In this document: positions 40,743-49,417 of the stretch, one piece after another
How the letters are laid out: each line of letters starts with the position of its first letter
Numbering within the stretch: position 1 is the first letter of the stretch
Assembly (NCBI RefSeq): GCF_009755665.1
Contig: NZ_CP046622.1
Span: 2,790,001-2,854,000 of the forward strand
DNA from: Variovorax paradoxus
GTDB lineage: Bacteria; Pseudomonadota; Gammaproteobacteria; Burkholderiales; Burkholderiaceae_C
Direction of reading: 5' to 3'
Length of the DNA stretch: 64,000 bases
Made by a program: the position numbers and the translations under genes
The notes under the pieces: model-generated
What the model was told of the DNA's origin: nothing
Seen by the model: only the letters and a program-made list of their open reading frames with translations
Database searches by the model: none

Positions 40743-41681
40743 ATGGCCGAACTCATCCTGCACCACTACAACACCTCGCCGTTTTCCGAAAAGGTGCGGC
40801 TCATCCTCGGCGCGAAGAAGCTGCCGTGGAAGTCCGTTCTCATTCCGGCCATCATGCCCAAGCCCGAGGTGGGGGTGCTCACCGGCGGCTACCGCAAGAC
40901 GCCGTTCCTGCAGATCGGCGCCGACATCTATTGCGACAGCGCGCTCATCGCCGACGTGCTGGAGCATCTCGAGCCCGAGGCCACGCTCTACCCGGAACCC
41001 GAAAAGGGCATGTCGCGCATCCTCTCGCAGTGGGCCGACACCACGCTGTTCTGGGCCGCCATGGCCTGGAACCTGCAGCCCCGCGGCGTGGCCGAGGTGT
41101 TTGCCAAGGCCCCGCCCGAAGCCGCCAAGGCCTTCGGCGAAGACCGCGCGAAGATGAGCACAGGCAACATGACGCGGCTGCGCCCCGCCGACGCAACCAG
41201 TGCGTACAAGTCGTACCTGCGCCGCCTGTCCGATATGCTCGACGACAAGCCTTACCTGCTGGGCGAAGCGCCGTGCATTGCCGATTTTTCGGCATACCAC
41301 CCGCTCTGGTACACCCGTCGCATCGAATCGGTGAGAACCATCCTCGACCTGACGCCCGCGGTGGTCGACTGGATGGATCGCATGGCCGCCATCGGCCACG
41401 GTGCGCCTGAAAGATCGAACCCCGACGAAGCCATTGCCATTGCCAAGGCCGCAACGCCGCACACGCTGCTGACCGACAGCACCTTTCAGGACGACCACGG
41501 CATTCCCCTCGGCAGCGCAGTCACGGTCCGCGCAGAAAGCTTCGGCCTCGAGGAAACGCCCGGCACGCTGGTGGCCGCCACGCGCACGCACTACACGCTG
41601 GAGCGCAGCCACGAGCGGGTGGGCACGGTGCACGTGCATTTCCCGCGCATCGGCTACGTGCTGAAGCAGGCCGAAGCCTGA
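40743..41681 (+). CDS. Glutathione S-transferase family protein with extra C-terminal domain
   Basis: 312 residues, about 90 more than a normal GST. Residues 1-80 are a thioredoxin-like GST-N domain (LHHYNTSPFSEKVRL with the Ser in the active-site turn; GGYRKTPFLQIGADIYCDS with the cis-Pro and gamma-Glu contact Asp-Ser). A helical GST-C domain follows to about 215. The last ~90 residues (after IAKAATPHT) are strand-rich and include TVRAESFGLEETPGTLVAA and VHFPRIGY, unlike canonical GSTs. Function may be conjugation or isomerisation of a reactive pathway intermediate. ACAAGGA lies upstream. Confidence 0.88.
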   Translation: MAELILHHYNTSPFSEKVRLILGAKKLPWKSVLIPAIMPKPEVGVLTGGYRKTPFLQIGADIYCDSALIADVLEHLEPEATLYPEPEKGMSRILSQWADTTLFWAAMAWNLQPRGVAEVFAKAPPEAAKAFGEDRAKMSTGNMTRLRPADATSAYKSYLRRLSDMLDDKPYLLGEAPCIADFSAYHPLWYTRRIESVRTILDLTPAVVDWMDRMAAIGHGAPERSNPDEAIAIAKAATPHTLLTDSTFQDDHGIPLGSAVTVRAESFGLEETPGTLVAATRTHYTLERSHERVGTVHVHFPRIGYVLKQAEA

Positions 41682-41794
41682 CAGCTTCTTGCGCGGGGCA
41701 CCTTCGTGACTGCGCCGCAGCGCTTTTCGTATTTCAATTGCCGCATCAACGTCAGTCAGAGACAAAACTTTCAACGCAAGAAGGACACCGGCAA

Positions 41795-42700
41795 ATGATT
41801 CAGGACTTCAAGGGCAAGACGGCCGTACTCACCGGCGCAGGTTCGGGCTTTGGGCTGGAGTGCGCACGCATCGGTGCCGCGCGCGGCATGAACCTGGTGC
41901 TGGTCGACGTGCAGCAAGACGCGCTCGACAAAGCTCAAGCCGAGATGGAAGCCGCCGGCGCGCAGGTGCTGGCCCGCAAGGTCGACGTGTCCGACGCGGC
42001 GCAGATGGAGGCGCTGGCCCTTGCGGTGAAAGAACGCTTCGGCGCGCCGCACTTCGTGTTCAACAACGCCGGCGTGGGCGCGGGCGGCCTGGTGTGGGAA
42101 AACACGGTGGCCGACTGGGAGTGGGTGCTCGGCGTCGACTTGTGGGGCGTGATTCACGGCGTGCGCCTGTTCACGCCGATGATGCTCGAAGCCGCCGCCA
42201 AAGACCCGAGCTACCGCGGACACATCACCAACACGGCCAGCATGGCGGGGCTGCTCACGCCGCCCAACATGGGCATCTACAACGCCGCCAAGGCTGCGGT
42301 GGTGAGCCTGACCGAAACGCTTTACCAGGACCTGAACCTGGTGACCGACCAGATCGGGGCGAGCCTGCTGTGCCCGTATTTCGTGCCCACCGGCATCACG
42401 AGCAGCGAGCGCAATCGCCCGAATGCGCCGAAGGAGACCGAGCTCACCAAGAGCCAGCTGATCGGCCAGGCCATGAGCAACAAGGCGGTGAGCAGCGGCA
42501 AGATCACGGCGGCGGAGGTGGCGGCGAAGGTGTTCGAGGCCATCAGTGGCAACCAGTTCTACGTGTTCAGCCATCCGAAGGCGCTGGGCAATGTGCGCAG
42601 CCGCATGGAGAACATCGTGGCCGTCAAGAACCCCGCGGACCCGTTTCTCGAGCGGCCCGAGATCGGGCAGAAGTTACGGGAGCAGTTGCGGGCGGCTTGA
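41795..42700 (+). CDS. SDR family oxidoreductase
   Basis: 301-residue short-chain dehydrogenase. TAVLTGAGSGFGLECA at about 9-24 binds the cofactor, NNAGVG lies at about 87-92, and YNAAK at about 168-172 supplies Tyr and Lys. It is longer than the classical type, with a C-terminal tail ending ERPEIGQKLREQ. The Asp after the second strand (VLVDVQ) suggests NAD preference. AAGGACACCGGCAA precedes the ATG. It is the last gene of the catabolic block. Confidence 0.9.
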   Translation: MIQDFKGKTAVLTGAGSGFGLECARIGAARGMNLVLVDVQQDALDKAQAEMEAAGAQVLARKVDVSDAAQMEALALAVKERFGAPHFVFNNAGVGAGGLVWENTVADWEWVLGVDLWGVIHGVRLFTPMMLEAAAKDPSYRGHITNTASMAGLLTPPNMGIYNAAKAAVVSLTETLYQDLNLVTDQIGASLLCPYFVPTGITSSERNRPNAPKETELTKSQLIGQAMSNKAVSSGKITAAEVAAKVFEAISGNQFYVFSHPKALGNVRSRMENIVAVKNPADPFLERPEIGQKLREQLRAA

Positions 42701-42711
42701 TCGTTTGAGGC

Positions 42712-42717
42712 TACAAC
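42712..42717 (+). promoter_or_regulatory. Possible -10 box (TACAAC) of the orphan ABC ATPase
   Basis: TACAAC ends 6 nt before the ATG at 42724 and no Shine-Dalgarno is present, again predicting a leaderless mRNA. The -35 element is unclear (TTGCGG at 42686, 20-nt spacer). Confidence 0.3.
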
Positions 42718-42723
42718 CGGGGC

Positions 42724-43362
42724 ATGGATCCTTCAACTTCTTCCTCGATCCTTCAACTCGAGGATCTGGGCTTCGCGTACCCGGACCAGCCCGCGCTGGC
42801 GTCCGGGTGGTCCGTGGCCGTCGGGGAGGGCGTCACGCTGCTGTATGGCGACACCGGCACCGGAAAGTCCACCTTGCTCCGCGTGATGGCCGGCGCGCTG
42901 GCTGCGACCGGGCGGCTGACGGCAGTGGGCGCGCGGCTCGACCTCGCACCCGATGCCTATCGCCGGAACGTCTTCTTCTGCGACCCAACGACGGAAGCCT
43001 TCGACCAGGTCACGGCCCATGCATGCACGGCAACGCTCAGCGAAGGTGATGCGGGTTTCGATGAGGCTTCATGGCAAGGCCTCGTCGAAGGCTTCGCACT
43101 GGCCCCGCATCTGGAGAAACCGATGTACATGCTCTCGACCGGCTCGAAGCGCAAGGTGTGGCTGGCGGCAGCACTGGCATCGGGACGTCCGCTGGTGCTG
43201 CTCGACGAGCCTACGGGTGCGCTCGATGCCCGATCGATTCATCACCTGTGGAATGCGCTGGCCCGGCGCGCCGCGCAGCCCGGCCGCGCCGTCGTCGTTG
43301 CGAGCAGCGAACGCGTCACCGCGGTGCCGCTTGCAGGCTGCATCGAGCTGCCGCTGCGCTGA
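42724..43362 (+). CDS. Orphan ABC ATPase (CcmA-like)
   Basis: A small 212-residue ATP-binding cassette with Walker A YGDTGTGKST at about 41-50, signature LSTGSKRKV and Walker B LVLLDEPTGALD. The signature and short length resemble CcmA, the ATPase of the haem exporter for cytochrome c maturation. No permease or ccm gene is adjacent; the downstream LysR gene is convergent. It probably works with a membrane partner encoded elsewhere. The Gln of the Q-loop is not obvious in the expected place, where FFCDPTTEAFDQ occurs. Confidence 0.82.
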   Translation: MDPSTSSSILQLEDLGFAYPDQPALASGWSVAVGEGVTLLYGDTGTGKSTLLRVMAGALAATGRLTAVGARLDLAPDAYRRNVFFCDPTTEAFDQVTAHACTATLSEGDAGFDEASWQGLVEGFALAPHLEKPMYMLSTGSKRKVWLAAALASGRPLVLLDEPTGALDARSIHHLWNALARRAAQPGRAVVVASSERVTAVPLAGCIELPLR

Positions 43363-43409
43363 AGCTTCCAGGCCGCCGGCTGGGTGCCTTTCAGGTATGT
43401 GAGGCTGCA

Positions 43410-44339
43410 TCAAGCAGCGGCCGCGGCCTGCGACGCGATCCAGTCCCAGACGCCGCGAATCGCCGGTTCATTTTCGCGTCCCTGCGCCGTCGCGAGAAAG
43501 TAGCTTCCGGTGTCGAGCGCGGGGCCGAAGGGCTGCACCAGCGCGCCGCTGCGCAATTCTTCGGCAGCCAGCGTGAGGCTGAGCAGTGCCACACCATGGC
43601 CTGCGAGTGCGGCGAGGATGGCGTGGGTTTCGTCCGAGAACGAGAGGCCTGCAGCCTTCATGGATCGGCCGCGGGGCGGTGCGATGCCGGCCTCGCGAAA
43701 CCACCGCGGCCAGGTTGCGGGCGCAGCGGCGCCGGGCTGCCAATCGGCGTGAATCAGCTGGTGCTTCGGCAAATCGCTCACGCGCTTCAGGCCGAGCATC
43801 GAGCTGCACAGCGGCGCGTACTGTTCGGTCATCAACTCGCTCACCGTGAGGCCGGGCCAGTTGCCGCTGCCTGACCGCACGGCTATGTCGGCGTCGCCGC
43901 GCGCCAGGTCGACGAGCGTATCGCTGGCGTGCAGCCGCAGTTCGATGCCGGGGCACGCCTTGCGAAAGCCGGCCATGCGGGGCAGCACCCAGCGGGCGGC
44001 AAAAGCGGTGTTGGTGGTGAGCGTGACGGCCTGCAGTGCGGCAGGCTGGCGCAGCCTTTCGATTCCTGCCTCCAGCGCGTCGAAGCCCGCGCGCAGGTCG
44101 TCGAAAAGCCGCTGGCCCGCGGGTGTCAAAGCCAGCTGCCGCGTGAGCCGGCGAAACAGCGGCCGGCCCAGCGTGTCTTCCAGCGCGCGCACCTGGTGGC
44201 TGATGGCCGATGGCGTCACGGAAAGCTCGTGCGCCGCACGCTGGAAGCTCAGGTGCGCGGCCGCCGCTTCGAATGCGCGCATCGAGAGCAGTGGCGGCAA
44301 GCTGCGCGCCCGGCGAACAGGTGAGCTGATTTCGTTCAT
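43410..44339 (-). CDS. LysR family transcriptional regulator (GcvA-like)
   Basis: 309 residues: winged helix-turn-helix at about 15-75 (AFEAAAAHLSFQRAAHELSV, TPSAISHQVRALEDTLG) and a periplasmic-binding-like effector domain from about 95. The HTH and the AARWVLPRMAGFRKACPGIELRLHASD region resemble GcvA-type regulators. It is divergent from the azoreductase gene across 104 nt and likely controls it and itself. The start ATG at 44339 agrees with family length. Confidence 0.9.
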   Translation of the reverse strand: MNEISSPVRRARSLPPLLSMRAFEAAAAHLSFQRAAHELSVTPSAISHQVRALEDTLGRPLFRRLTRQLALTPAGQRLFDDLRAGFDALEAGIERLRQPAALQAVTLTTNTAFAARWVLPRMAGFRKACPGIELRLHASDTLVDLARGDADIAVRSGSGNWPGLTVSELMTEQYAPLCSSMLGLKRVSDLPKHQLIHADWQPGAAAPATWPRWFREAGIAPPRGRSMKAAGLSFSDETHAILAALAGHGVALLSLTLAAEELRSGALVQPFGPALDTGSYFLATAQGRENEPAIRGVWDWIASQAAAAA

Positions 44340-44443
44340 CGATAGAGAAATGATCGTTTGTAGGAGTTTGGTCTCGTCTCTAGATTAGAAGCCTGTGCAG
44401 TCATTTTGAACGCAGCAGACAGAACAGATCAACTCACTCATTG

Positions 44444-45154
44444 ATGACCATGAACCTACTCCATATCGACACCAGCGCCCGTCCCGGGCTTTCGGGCATC
44501 GATCCTCACGGCTCGCACACGCGCCGGCTCTCGGCGCGCTTTGTCGAGCGTTGGCGCAAGGCTCGCCCGAACGATCGCGTCGACTATCTCGATGTGGGTC
44601 AGCACCCGCCGGCGCATGTCAATGGCCGCTGGATTCATGCGGCCTTCACTCCGCCGGCCGAGCGTGAGCCCTGGATGGCCGAGGCACTGGCCGAGAGCGA
44701 CCGGCTCGTCGACCAGCTGATTGCCGCCGACGTGATCGTGGTGGGCTTGCCGATGTACAACTTCAGCGTGCCCGCGCAGTTCAAGGCCTACATCGACAAT
44801 ATCGTGCGCGTGGGGCGCACCTTTGGGTTCGATCGCGCACGCGGCGCCGTGCCGTATTGGCCGATGCTCGCGGACGCGGGCAAGCGCATGGTGCTGCTCG
44901 GCGCGCGCGGCGACCACGGCTACGGCCCGGGCGGACGCATCGCGCACCTGAACCACACCGAAAGCTCGGTGCGCTCCGTGTTCGGCTACATCGGCATTAC
45001 CGATGTGTATGAGGCGGCGGTGGAGTCCGACGAGTTCGGCGGCGAGGAGCTCGCGCAATCGCTTCGCAGGGCCGAGCAGGAAGTCGACGGGCTGGTGGAC
45101 CAGCTCAGTGGCACGGTGGCGAATGAGCGCTCTGTCGACGCTGCACTCGCCTAG
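44444..45154 (+). CDS. FMN-dependent NADH-azoreductase / flavodoxin-fold quinone reductase
   Basis: Flavodoxin_2 family protein of 236 residues. It starts NLLHIDTSARPG with the FMN-phosphate loop and contains VVGLPMYNFSVPAQFKAYIDNIVR, the AzoR substrate/flavin motif. GGRIAHLNHTESSVRSVFGYIGI matches the second flavin loop. Enzymes of this type reduce quinones and azo compounds with two electrons. It is somewhat longer than E. coli AzoR because of an insertion at 50-75. No good Shine-Dalgarno is visible; ATG 44450 and TTG 44441 are alternatives. Divergent LysR is the probable regulator. Confidence 0.87.
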   Translation: MTMNLLHIDTSARPGLSGIDPHGSHTRRLSARFVERWRKARPNDRVDYLDVGQHPPAHVNGRWIHAAFTPPAEREPWMAEALAESDRLVDQLIAADVIVVGLPMYNFSVPAQFKAYIDNIVRVGRTFGFDRARGAVPYWPMLADAGKRMVLLGARGDHGYGPGGRIAHLNHTESSVRSVFGYIGITDVYEAAVESDEFGGEELAQSLRRAEQEVDGLVDQLSGTVANERSVDAALA

Positions 45155-45176
45155 GCGTTCATCTACCTCGACCGGC

Positions 45177-46208
45177 TCACACCGCCACAGGGCTGCGCTC
45201 GGCGAACTGCCCGTTCCAGTACGGGTAGTAAGGATAGGGCGGCGTCACGGCGCTGGCCGCATCGAGCCGCTTGATCTGCTCCGCGCTGAGCTGCCATCCG
45301 AGCGCGCCTAGGTTCTGCTTGAACTGCTCTTCGTTGCGCGCACCGATCAGCACGCTCGACACGCTGGGCCGCAGCAGCAGCCAGTTAAGCGCGATCTGCG
45401 GCACGGTCTTGCCGGTTTCCTCGGCCACCTGGTCCATCGCATCGACCACGCGGTACAGGCGCTCGTCCTCCACGGGCGGTGCGAAGCCGGCGGTTTCGTG
45501 CAGGCGGCTTCCGGCGGGCAGCGGTTGGCCGCGCCGCACCTTGCCGGTGAGACGGCCCCAGCCCAATGGGCTCCACACGATGGCGCCAAGGCCCTGGTCG
45601 ATGCCCAGCGGCATCAGTTCGAATTCGTAGTCGCGGCCGATCAGCGAGTAGTAGGTCTGGTTGGCCACGAAGCGCTGCAGCCCGAGCCGGTCGGAGGCGG
45701 CAAGCGATTTCATCAGTTGCCAGCCCGAGAAATTCGATGCGCCGATGAGCCGCACCTTGCCCGCGCGCACCAGGTCGTCGAGCGTGTCGAGCACCATGTC
45801 GACTGGCGTCATCGCATCGAAGGCGTGCAGTTGCAGGATGTCGATGTAGTCGGTGTTCAGGCGCTTGAGCGCGGCCTCCGTTGCAGCGATCAGGTGGTGG
45901 CGCGAGGCGCCGACGTCGTTCGGCCCGTCTCCCGAGCGCAGCGAGAGCTTGGTCGAGATGATGGCCTTGTCGCGCCGGCCCTTGAGTGCCGCGCCGAGTA
46001 TCGATTCCGACGCGCCGTTCGAATACACGTCGGCCGTGTCGAACAGCGTCACGCCGGCATCGAGCGCCAGGTCGACGATGCCGCGCGCGCCCTCGACGTC
46101 GGTGTTGCCCCAGGCGCTGAAGAGCGGGCCTTGCCCGCCGAAGGTGCCGGCGCCGAAGCCGAGCGCGGGAACCTTGAAGCCGGAGCGGCCGAGAAAGCGT
46201 TGTTCCAT
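45177..46208 (-). CDS. Aldo/keto reductase
   Basis: NADPH-dependent carbonyl reductase of 343 residues with a TIM-barrel. The catalytic tetrad is visible as Asp and Tyr in LFDTADVYSNGASE, Lys in IISTKLSL and His in LQLHAFD. It belongs to the YajO/Tas-like group. The start MEQRFLGRSGF at 46208 follows AAGGACACCATC on the minus strand; the open frame extends further upstream but without conservation. It is 38 nt downstream of the MFS gene in the same direction and probably co-transcribed. Confidence 0.9.
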   Translation of the reverse strand: MEQRFLGRSGFKVPALGFGAGTFGGQGPLFSAWGNTDVEGARGIVDLALDAGVTLFDTADVYSNGASESILGAALKGRRDKAIISTKLSLRSGDGPNDVGASRHHLIAATEAALKRLNTDYIDILQLHAFDAMTPVDMVLDTLDDLVRAGKVRLIGASNFSGWQLMKSLAASDRLGLQRFVANQTYYSLIGRDYEFELMPLGIDQGLGAIVWSPLGWGRLTGKVRRGQPLPAGSRLHETAGFAPPVEDERLYRVVDAMDQVAEETGKTVPQIALNWLLLRPSVSSVLIGARNEEQFKQNLGALGWQLSAEQIKRLDAASAVTPPYPYYPYWNGQFAERSPVAV

Positions 46209-46246
46209 GATGGTGTCCTTGTAGTTGTCGTTGAGTAGTAGAGTTT

Positions 46247-47443
46247 TCAGGCCTGCGCCGAAGAGGCGCAGTCGGCCGGAGCGCCGTTGTTGCTCTCGCG
46301 CCGATCGAGCGAGCGGCTCCAGAGTGCAATCGCCAGGCCCACCAGCGTGAGCAGCGCTGCCACCCAGCCTAGCGAGCGCAGGCCAGGGCCGTGGTCGATG
46401 ACGGCGCCGCCCGCCCACGCGCCGAGCGCGTTGCCCAGGTTGAAGGCCGCGATGTTGAGGCTCGAGGCCAGGTTCTGCCCGGCACCCGAGGCCTTCTCGA
46501 GCACGCGCAACTGCATGGGCGCCACCGTCGCGAAAGAAGCGATGCCGAGCAGGCCGACGAACACGACGGCGGTGAATGGCGTGCCGATGGTGAACTGCAT
46601 CGCACCGAGAACGGCGGCCAGTGCCACCAGCGTGCCGATCACGGCGGGCATCGTTGCGCGGTCGGCCAGCTTTCCACCCAGAATGTTGCCCACGGCAAGG
46701 CCGCCGCCGAACACCAGCAGGATCGGAGACACCGCCGATTCAGGCAGACCAGTGACTTGCGTCAGCAAGGGCTGGATGTAGGTGAACACGACGAACACGC
46801 CCGCAAAGCCGAGCACCGTCATCGCCAGGCCCAGCAGCACCTGGGGGCGTGCGAGCACCGCAAGCTCGTCGCGCAGCGGCGCCGGCTTGGCTTGGCCCTT
46901 GACGCGAGGCACGAAGATCGCGAGCACTGCAAATGCCAGCACGCCGATCAGCGTCACGGCCCAGAAGGTGGCGCGCCATTCATACTGCAGGCCAAGCCAT
47001 GCGCCCGCAGGCACGCCGAGCAGCGTGGCGGCCGTGAGGCCGGTGAACATGATGGCAATGGCCGAGGCGCGGCGCTCCGGTGCCACCAGGCCCGTGGCCA
47101 CGACCGAGCCCACGCCGAAGAAGGTGCCGTGCGCAAGCGAGGTGACCACGCGCGCAGCCATCAGCAGTTCGTAGTTGGGCGCGAGCGCACAAGCCAGGTT
47201 GCCGAGCGTGAAGATCGCCATCAGCGCGAGCAGCACCGTCTTGCGCGGCAGCTTGCGGGTGGCAATGGTGAGCATGGGCGCGCCGACCGCAACGCCGAGC
47301 GCATAGCCCGAAATAAGCAGTCCGGCGGCGGTAATGGAGACATGAAGATCCGCCGAAACCTGCATCAGCAGGCCCATGATGACGAATTCAGTGGTGCCTA
47401 TTCCGAAGGCACCGGCGGTAAGGGCGAGTAGAGCAATTGGCAT
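46247..47443 (-). CDS. MFS transporter, DHA1 family (AraJ/YdhP-like)
   Basis: 398-residue proton-driven exporter with 12 predicted helices. The N-terminus MPIALLALTAGAFGIGTTEFVIMGLL and the motif A-like region between helices 2 and 3 (MLTIATRKLPRKTVL) are characteristic of AraJ/YdhP exporters. A long positively charged central loop (VKGQAKPAPLRDEL) splits the two halves. It is divergent from a LysR regulator across 100 nt, an arrangement seen for inducible drug or arabinose-like exporters. Confidence 0.92.
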   Translation of the reverse strand: MPIALLALTAGAFGIGTTEFVIMGLLMQVSADLHVSITAAGLLISGYALGVAVGAPMLTIATRKLPRKTVLLALMAIFTLGNLACALAPNYELLMAARVVTSLAHGTFFGVGSVVATGLVAPERRASAIAIMFTGLTAATLLGVPAGAWLGLQYEWRATFWAVTLIGVLAFAVLAIFVPRVKGQAKPAPLRDELAVLARPQVLLGLAMTVLGFAGVFVVFTYIQPLLTQVTGLPESAVSPILLVFGGGLAVGNILGGKLADRATMPAVIGTLVALAAVLGAMQFTIGTPFTAVVFVGLLGIASFATVAPMQLRVLEKASGAGQNLASSLNIAAFNLGNALGAWAGGAVIDHGPGLRSLGWVAALLTLVGLAIALWSRSLDRRESNNGAPADCASSAQA

Positions 47444-47486
47444 GATGGCTCTACTGTGCGGGTTATTCCCATGGATGACTAGAATG

Positions 47487-47500
47487 CTATCTGTACATAG
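47487..47500. promoter_or_regulatory. Dyad in the MFS-LysR divergent region
   Basis: CTAT-CTGTAC-ATAG is an imperfect dyad in the 100-nt gap between the MFS gene and the LysR gene, a typical place for a LysR-type binding site. Only this symmetry supports the call. Confidence 0.25.
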
Positions 47501-47543
47501 ACTTGTGAATTGAAGTCACAGCGATCGGAGCCAAAGGACCGCC

Positions 47544-48506
47544 ATGCCGCGTATCGACGTAAATCGCTCCGGCGAAATGGAAGCCTTCGTGCAAGTGGTC
47601 GAGTGCGGCGGCTTTTCCGCCGCGGCGCGCCTGCTCGACATGACGCCTTCCGCGGTGAGCAAGCTGGTGGCGCGGCTCGAATTGCGCCTGGGCATTCAGC
47701 TGGTGCACCGCTCCACGCGCAAGCTGCAGCTCACCCCGGAAGGCCTGCACTTTTACGAGCGCAGCACGCGCGTGCTGGCCGACATGGACGAGGCCGAGCG
47801 CTGCGCCGCAGCGGGCGCCGTGCCGCGAGGGCGCGTGAGCATCAACGCCAGCGTGTCTTTCGGGCACCACAAGCTGGTACCGCTGGTTCCGCGCCTGCTC
47901 GAGCTGCATCCGCAGATCACGCTGGACATTGCGCTGACCGACCGCATCGTCGACCTGATGGACGAGCGCGCGGACATCGCAATCCGATGGGGGCAGTTGC
48001 CGTCTTCCGACCTGGTGGCGCGCCGCCTCGGCGAAACCAGCCAGGCGATCGTGGCCTCACCCGGCTATCTTGCGAAGTACGGCACGCCGCACACGCCGCA
48101 AGAACTGGAAGCGCACAACAGGCTGGGCTGGAGCTACCGGCGCAATACGCCGGATTGGCCCTTGCGCGTCGATGGGCGAATGGTCTCGTTGCCCGTGGCC
48201 GGCCCGGTGCGCGCGGGCGACGGCGAAACCTTGCGGCAGTTGGCGATCGCAGGCGCCGGCGTGGCGCGGCTGTCGCTGTATCACATACAGCACGACATCG
48301 ATGCGGGCCGGCTGGTGCCGCTGCTGCACGAATTCAACCCGGGCGAGGTGGAGCCGATCCACGCGGTGTACATCGGCAAGGCCGGCACCTTGCCTGCGCG
48401 GGTGCGCGCGGTGCTCGACTTTCTGGTGGCGTGCTCGGGCGTGGGAGGAGGGCGCTACACGGTCAAGCGGACCGAGCCGATGCCCGCAAATTCCGCCGTG
48501 ACCTGA
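47544..48506 (+). CDS. LysR family transcriptional regulator
   Basis: 320-residue LysR protein of the CrgA/AaeR-like group. The HTH spans about 8-65 (FVQVVECGGFSAAARLLDMTPSAVSKLVARLE). The effector domain includes RVSINASVSFGHHKLVPLVPRLLELHP. AAAGGACCGCC precedes the ATG. It is divergent from the MFS exporter gene, its likely target. Its last 52 nt overlap the 3' end of the convergent hydratase gene. Confidence 0.92.
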   Translation: MPRIDVNRSGEMEAFVQVVECGGFSAAARLLDMTPSAVSKLVARLELRLGIQLVHRSTRKLQLTPEGLHFYERSTRVLADMDEAERCAAAGAVPRGRVSINASVSFGHHKLVPLVPRLLELHPQITLDIALTDRIVDLMDERADIAIRWGQLPSSDLVARRLGETSQAIVASPGYLAKYGTPHTPQELEAHNRLGWSYRRNTPDWPLRVDGRMVSLPVAGPVRAGDGETLRQLAIAGAGVARLSLYHIQHDIDAGRLVPLLHEFNPGEVEPIHAVYIGKAGTLPARVRAVLDFLVACSGVGGGRYTVKRTEPMPANSAVT

Positions 48507-49225
48507 TCGCCGCGGCGGCAGGGCACGATGCCGACCCACGAGCCCGTGGTAACCACGGTTCCGGCCGGCGCAGTTTGGCCGTGGCGCGTGATGTGGCGCA
48601 GCCAGATGGGCAGCAGCCATGCGGGATCGGCCAGCGGATGGGTGCCTTCGCGCACCACGGTTTCCGACGCGCCGACTTTGGTTTCGCAGCGCTGCGAAGC
48701 CCAGTCGACAGCCGCATAGGGCTGCCATTCGCTGAGCACCAGGGCGCCATGCACTTGCGAATCGGCAAGGCGAAGCAATGGAGGGGTAGCGGCCAGGTCT
48801 TGCCAGCGTGAATCAACGATTTCGACCGAAACTGCCATGGCGTCGATCAGCGAAGCCGTGTCTTGATGGTCGAGCTTCGCGGCCATGGCGGGCGTTACGT
48901 CTTGTCCGAGGCGCAGGGCGATTTCAGCTTCGATGCCGGGCGAGTGAAAGGCCAGGTCGCTGAAGTCCGCCGGACTCTTGCGCACGCCGTGTGGAGGCAG
49001 CGGCGCATGCGTGAGCGTCAGGTTCCTCGAGGCGCCGCCGGATTTCCAATGGGCCGGGATGCTGGTGTTACCAAACCAGCCGAGCGCAGCCGCTACTGCG
49101 TCCTGGACTTCGTAGGCTTGCGTGGCATCTTGCAGCGCGTCGGTCCAGGAGGCGGCATCGAGAGTGGTGTTGCTTCGGCGGGCGGCAACGAGTGCGTCTG
49201 CGAGGGCTGTCATTTGTGAGGTCAT
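48455..49225 (-). CDS. 2-keto-4-pentenoate hydratase family protein
   Basis: 256-residue member of the MhpD/fumarylacetoacetate-hydrolase-like fold. The metal site is suggested by HSPGIEAEIALRLG (Glu-x-Glu) and later acidic residues. Family members hydrate 2-keto-4-pentenoates or decarboxylate oxalocrotonate in aromatic meta-cleavage pathways; no other meta-cleavage gene is in the window, so the substrate is uncertain. It ends inside the convergent LysR gene (52-nt overlap). It is the distal gene of the minus-strand set below the aminotransferase and Bug genes, separated from the latter by a 192-nt gap containing a large palindrome. Confidence 0.85.
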   Translation of the reverse strand: MTSQMTALADALVAARRSNTTLDAASWTDALQDATQAYEVQDAVAAALGWFGNTSIPAHWKSGGASRNLTLTHAPLPPHGVRKSPADFSDLAFHSPGIEAEIALRLGQDVTPAMAAKLDHQDTASLIDAMAVSVEIVDSRWQDLAATPPLLRLADSQVHGALVLSEWQPYAAVDWASQRCETKVGASETVVREGTHPLADPAWLLPIWLRHITRHGQTAPAGTVVTTGSWVGIVPCRRGDQVTAEFAGIGSVRLTV

Positions 49226-49255
49226 CTTGTGATTTTGTCAGTTGCGTCCTGGGCG

Positions 49256-49355
49256 AGTGCACAGGCCACCGGGTACTCCCCTCCGCGAATGTCCCCCGGG
49301 GCTGCGCCCCTCCTCCTTTATTTCGCTGCGCGGAGCACCCGATGCCCTGTGCACT
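49256..49355. repeat. 100-nt symmetric palindromic element
   Basis: Terminal arms AGTGCACAGG (49256-49265) and CCTGTGCACT (49346-49355) are perfectly complementary. Inner blocks CGGGT/ACCCG and CTCC/GGAG keep exactly the same spacing, giving 21 of 24 paired positions per arm. The centre holds further GC-rich hairpins and a short AT stretch (TTTATTT). It looks like a REP/MITE-type non-coding element inserted between the hydratase and Bug genes. The remainder of the 192-nt gap shows nothing recognisable. Confidence 0.65.
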
Positions 49356-49417
49356 GGGGCACGCTGCTGGTGCGCCGCCCTGAATCCCTAAGCCCGGGAA
49401 CCCCGAAGAGGCACACG

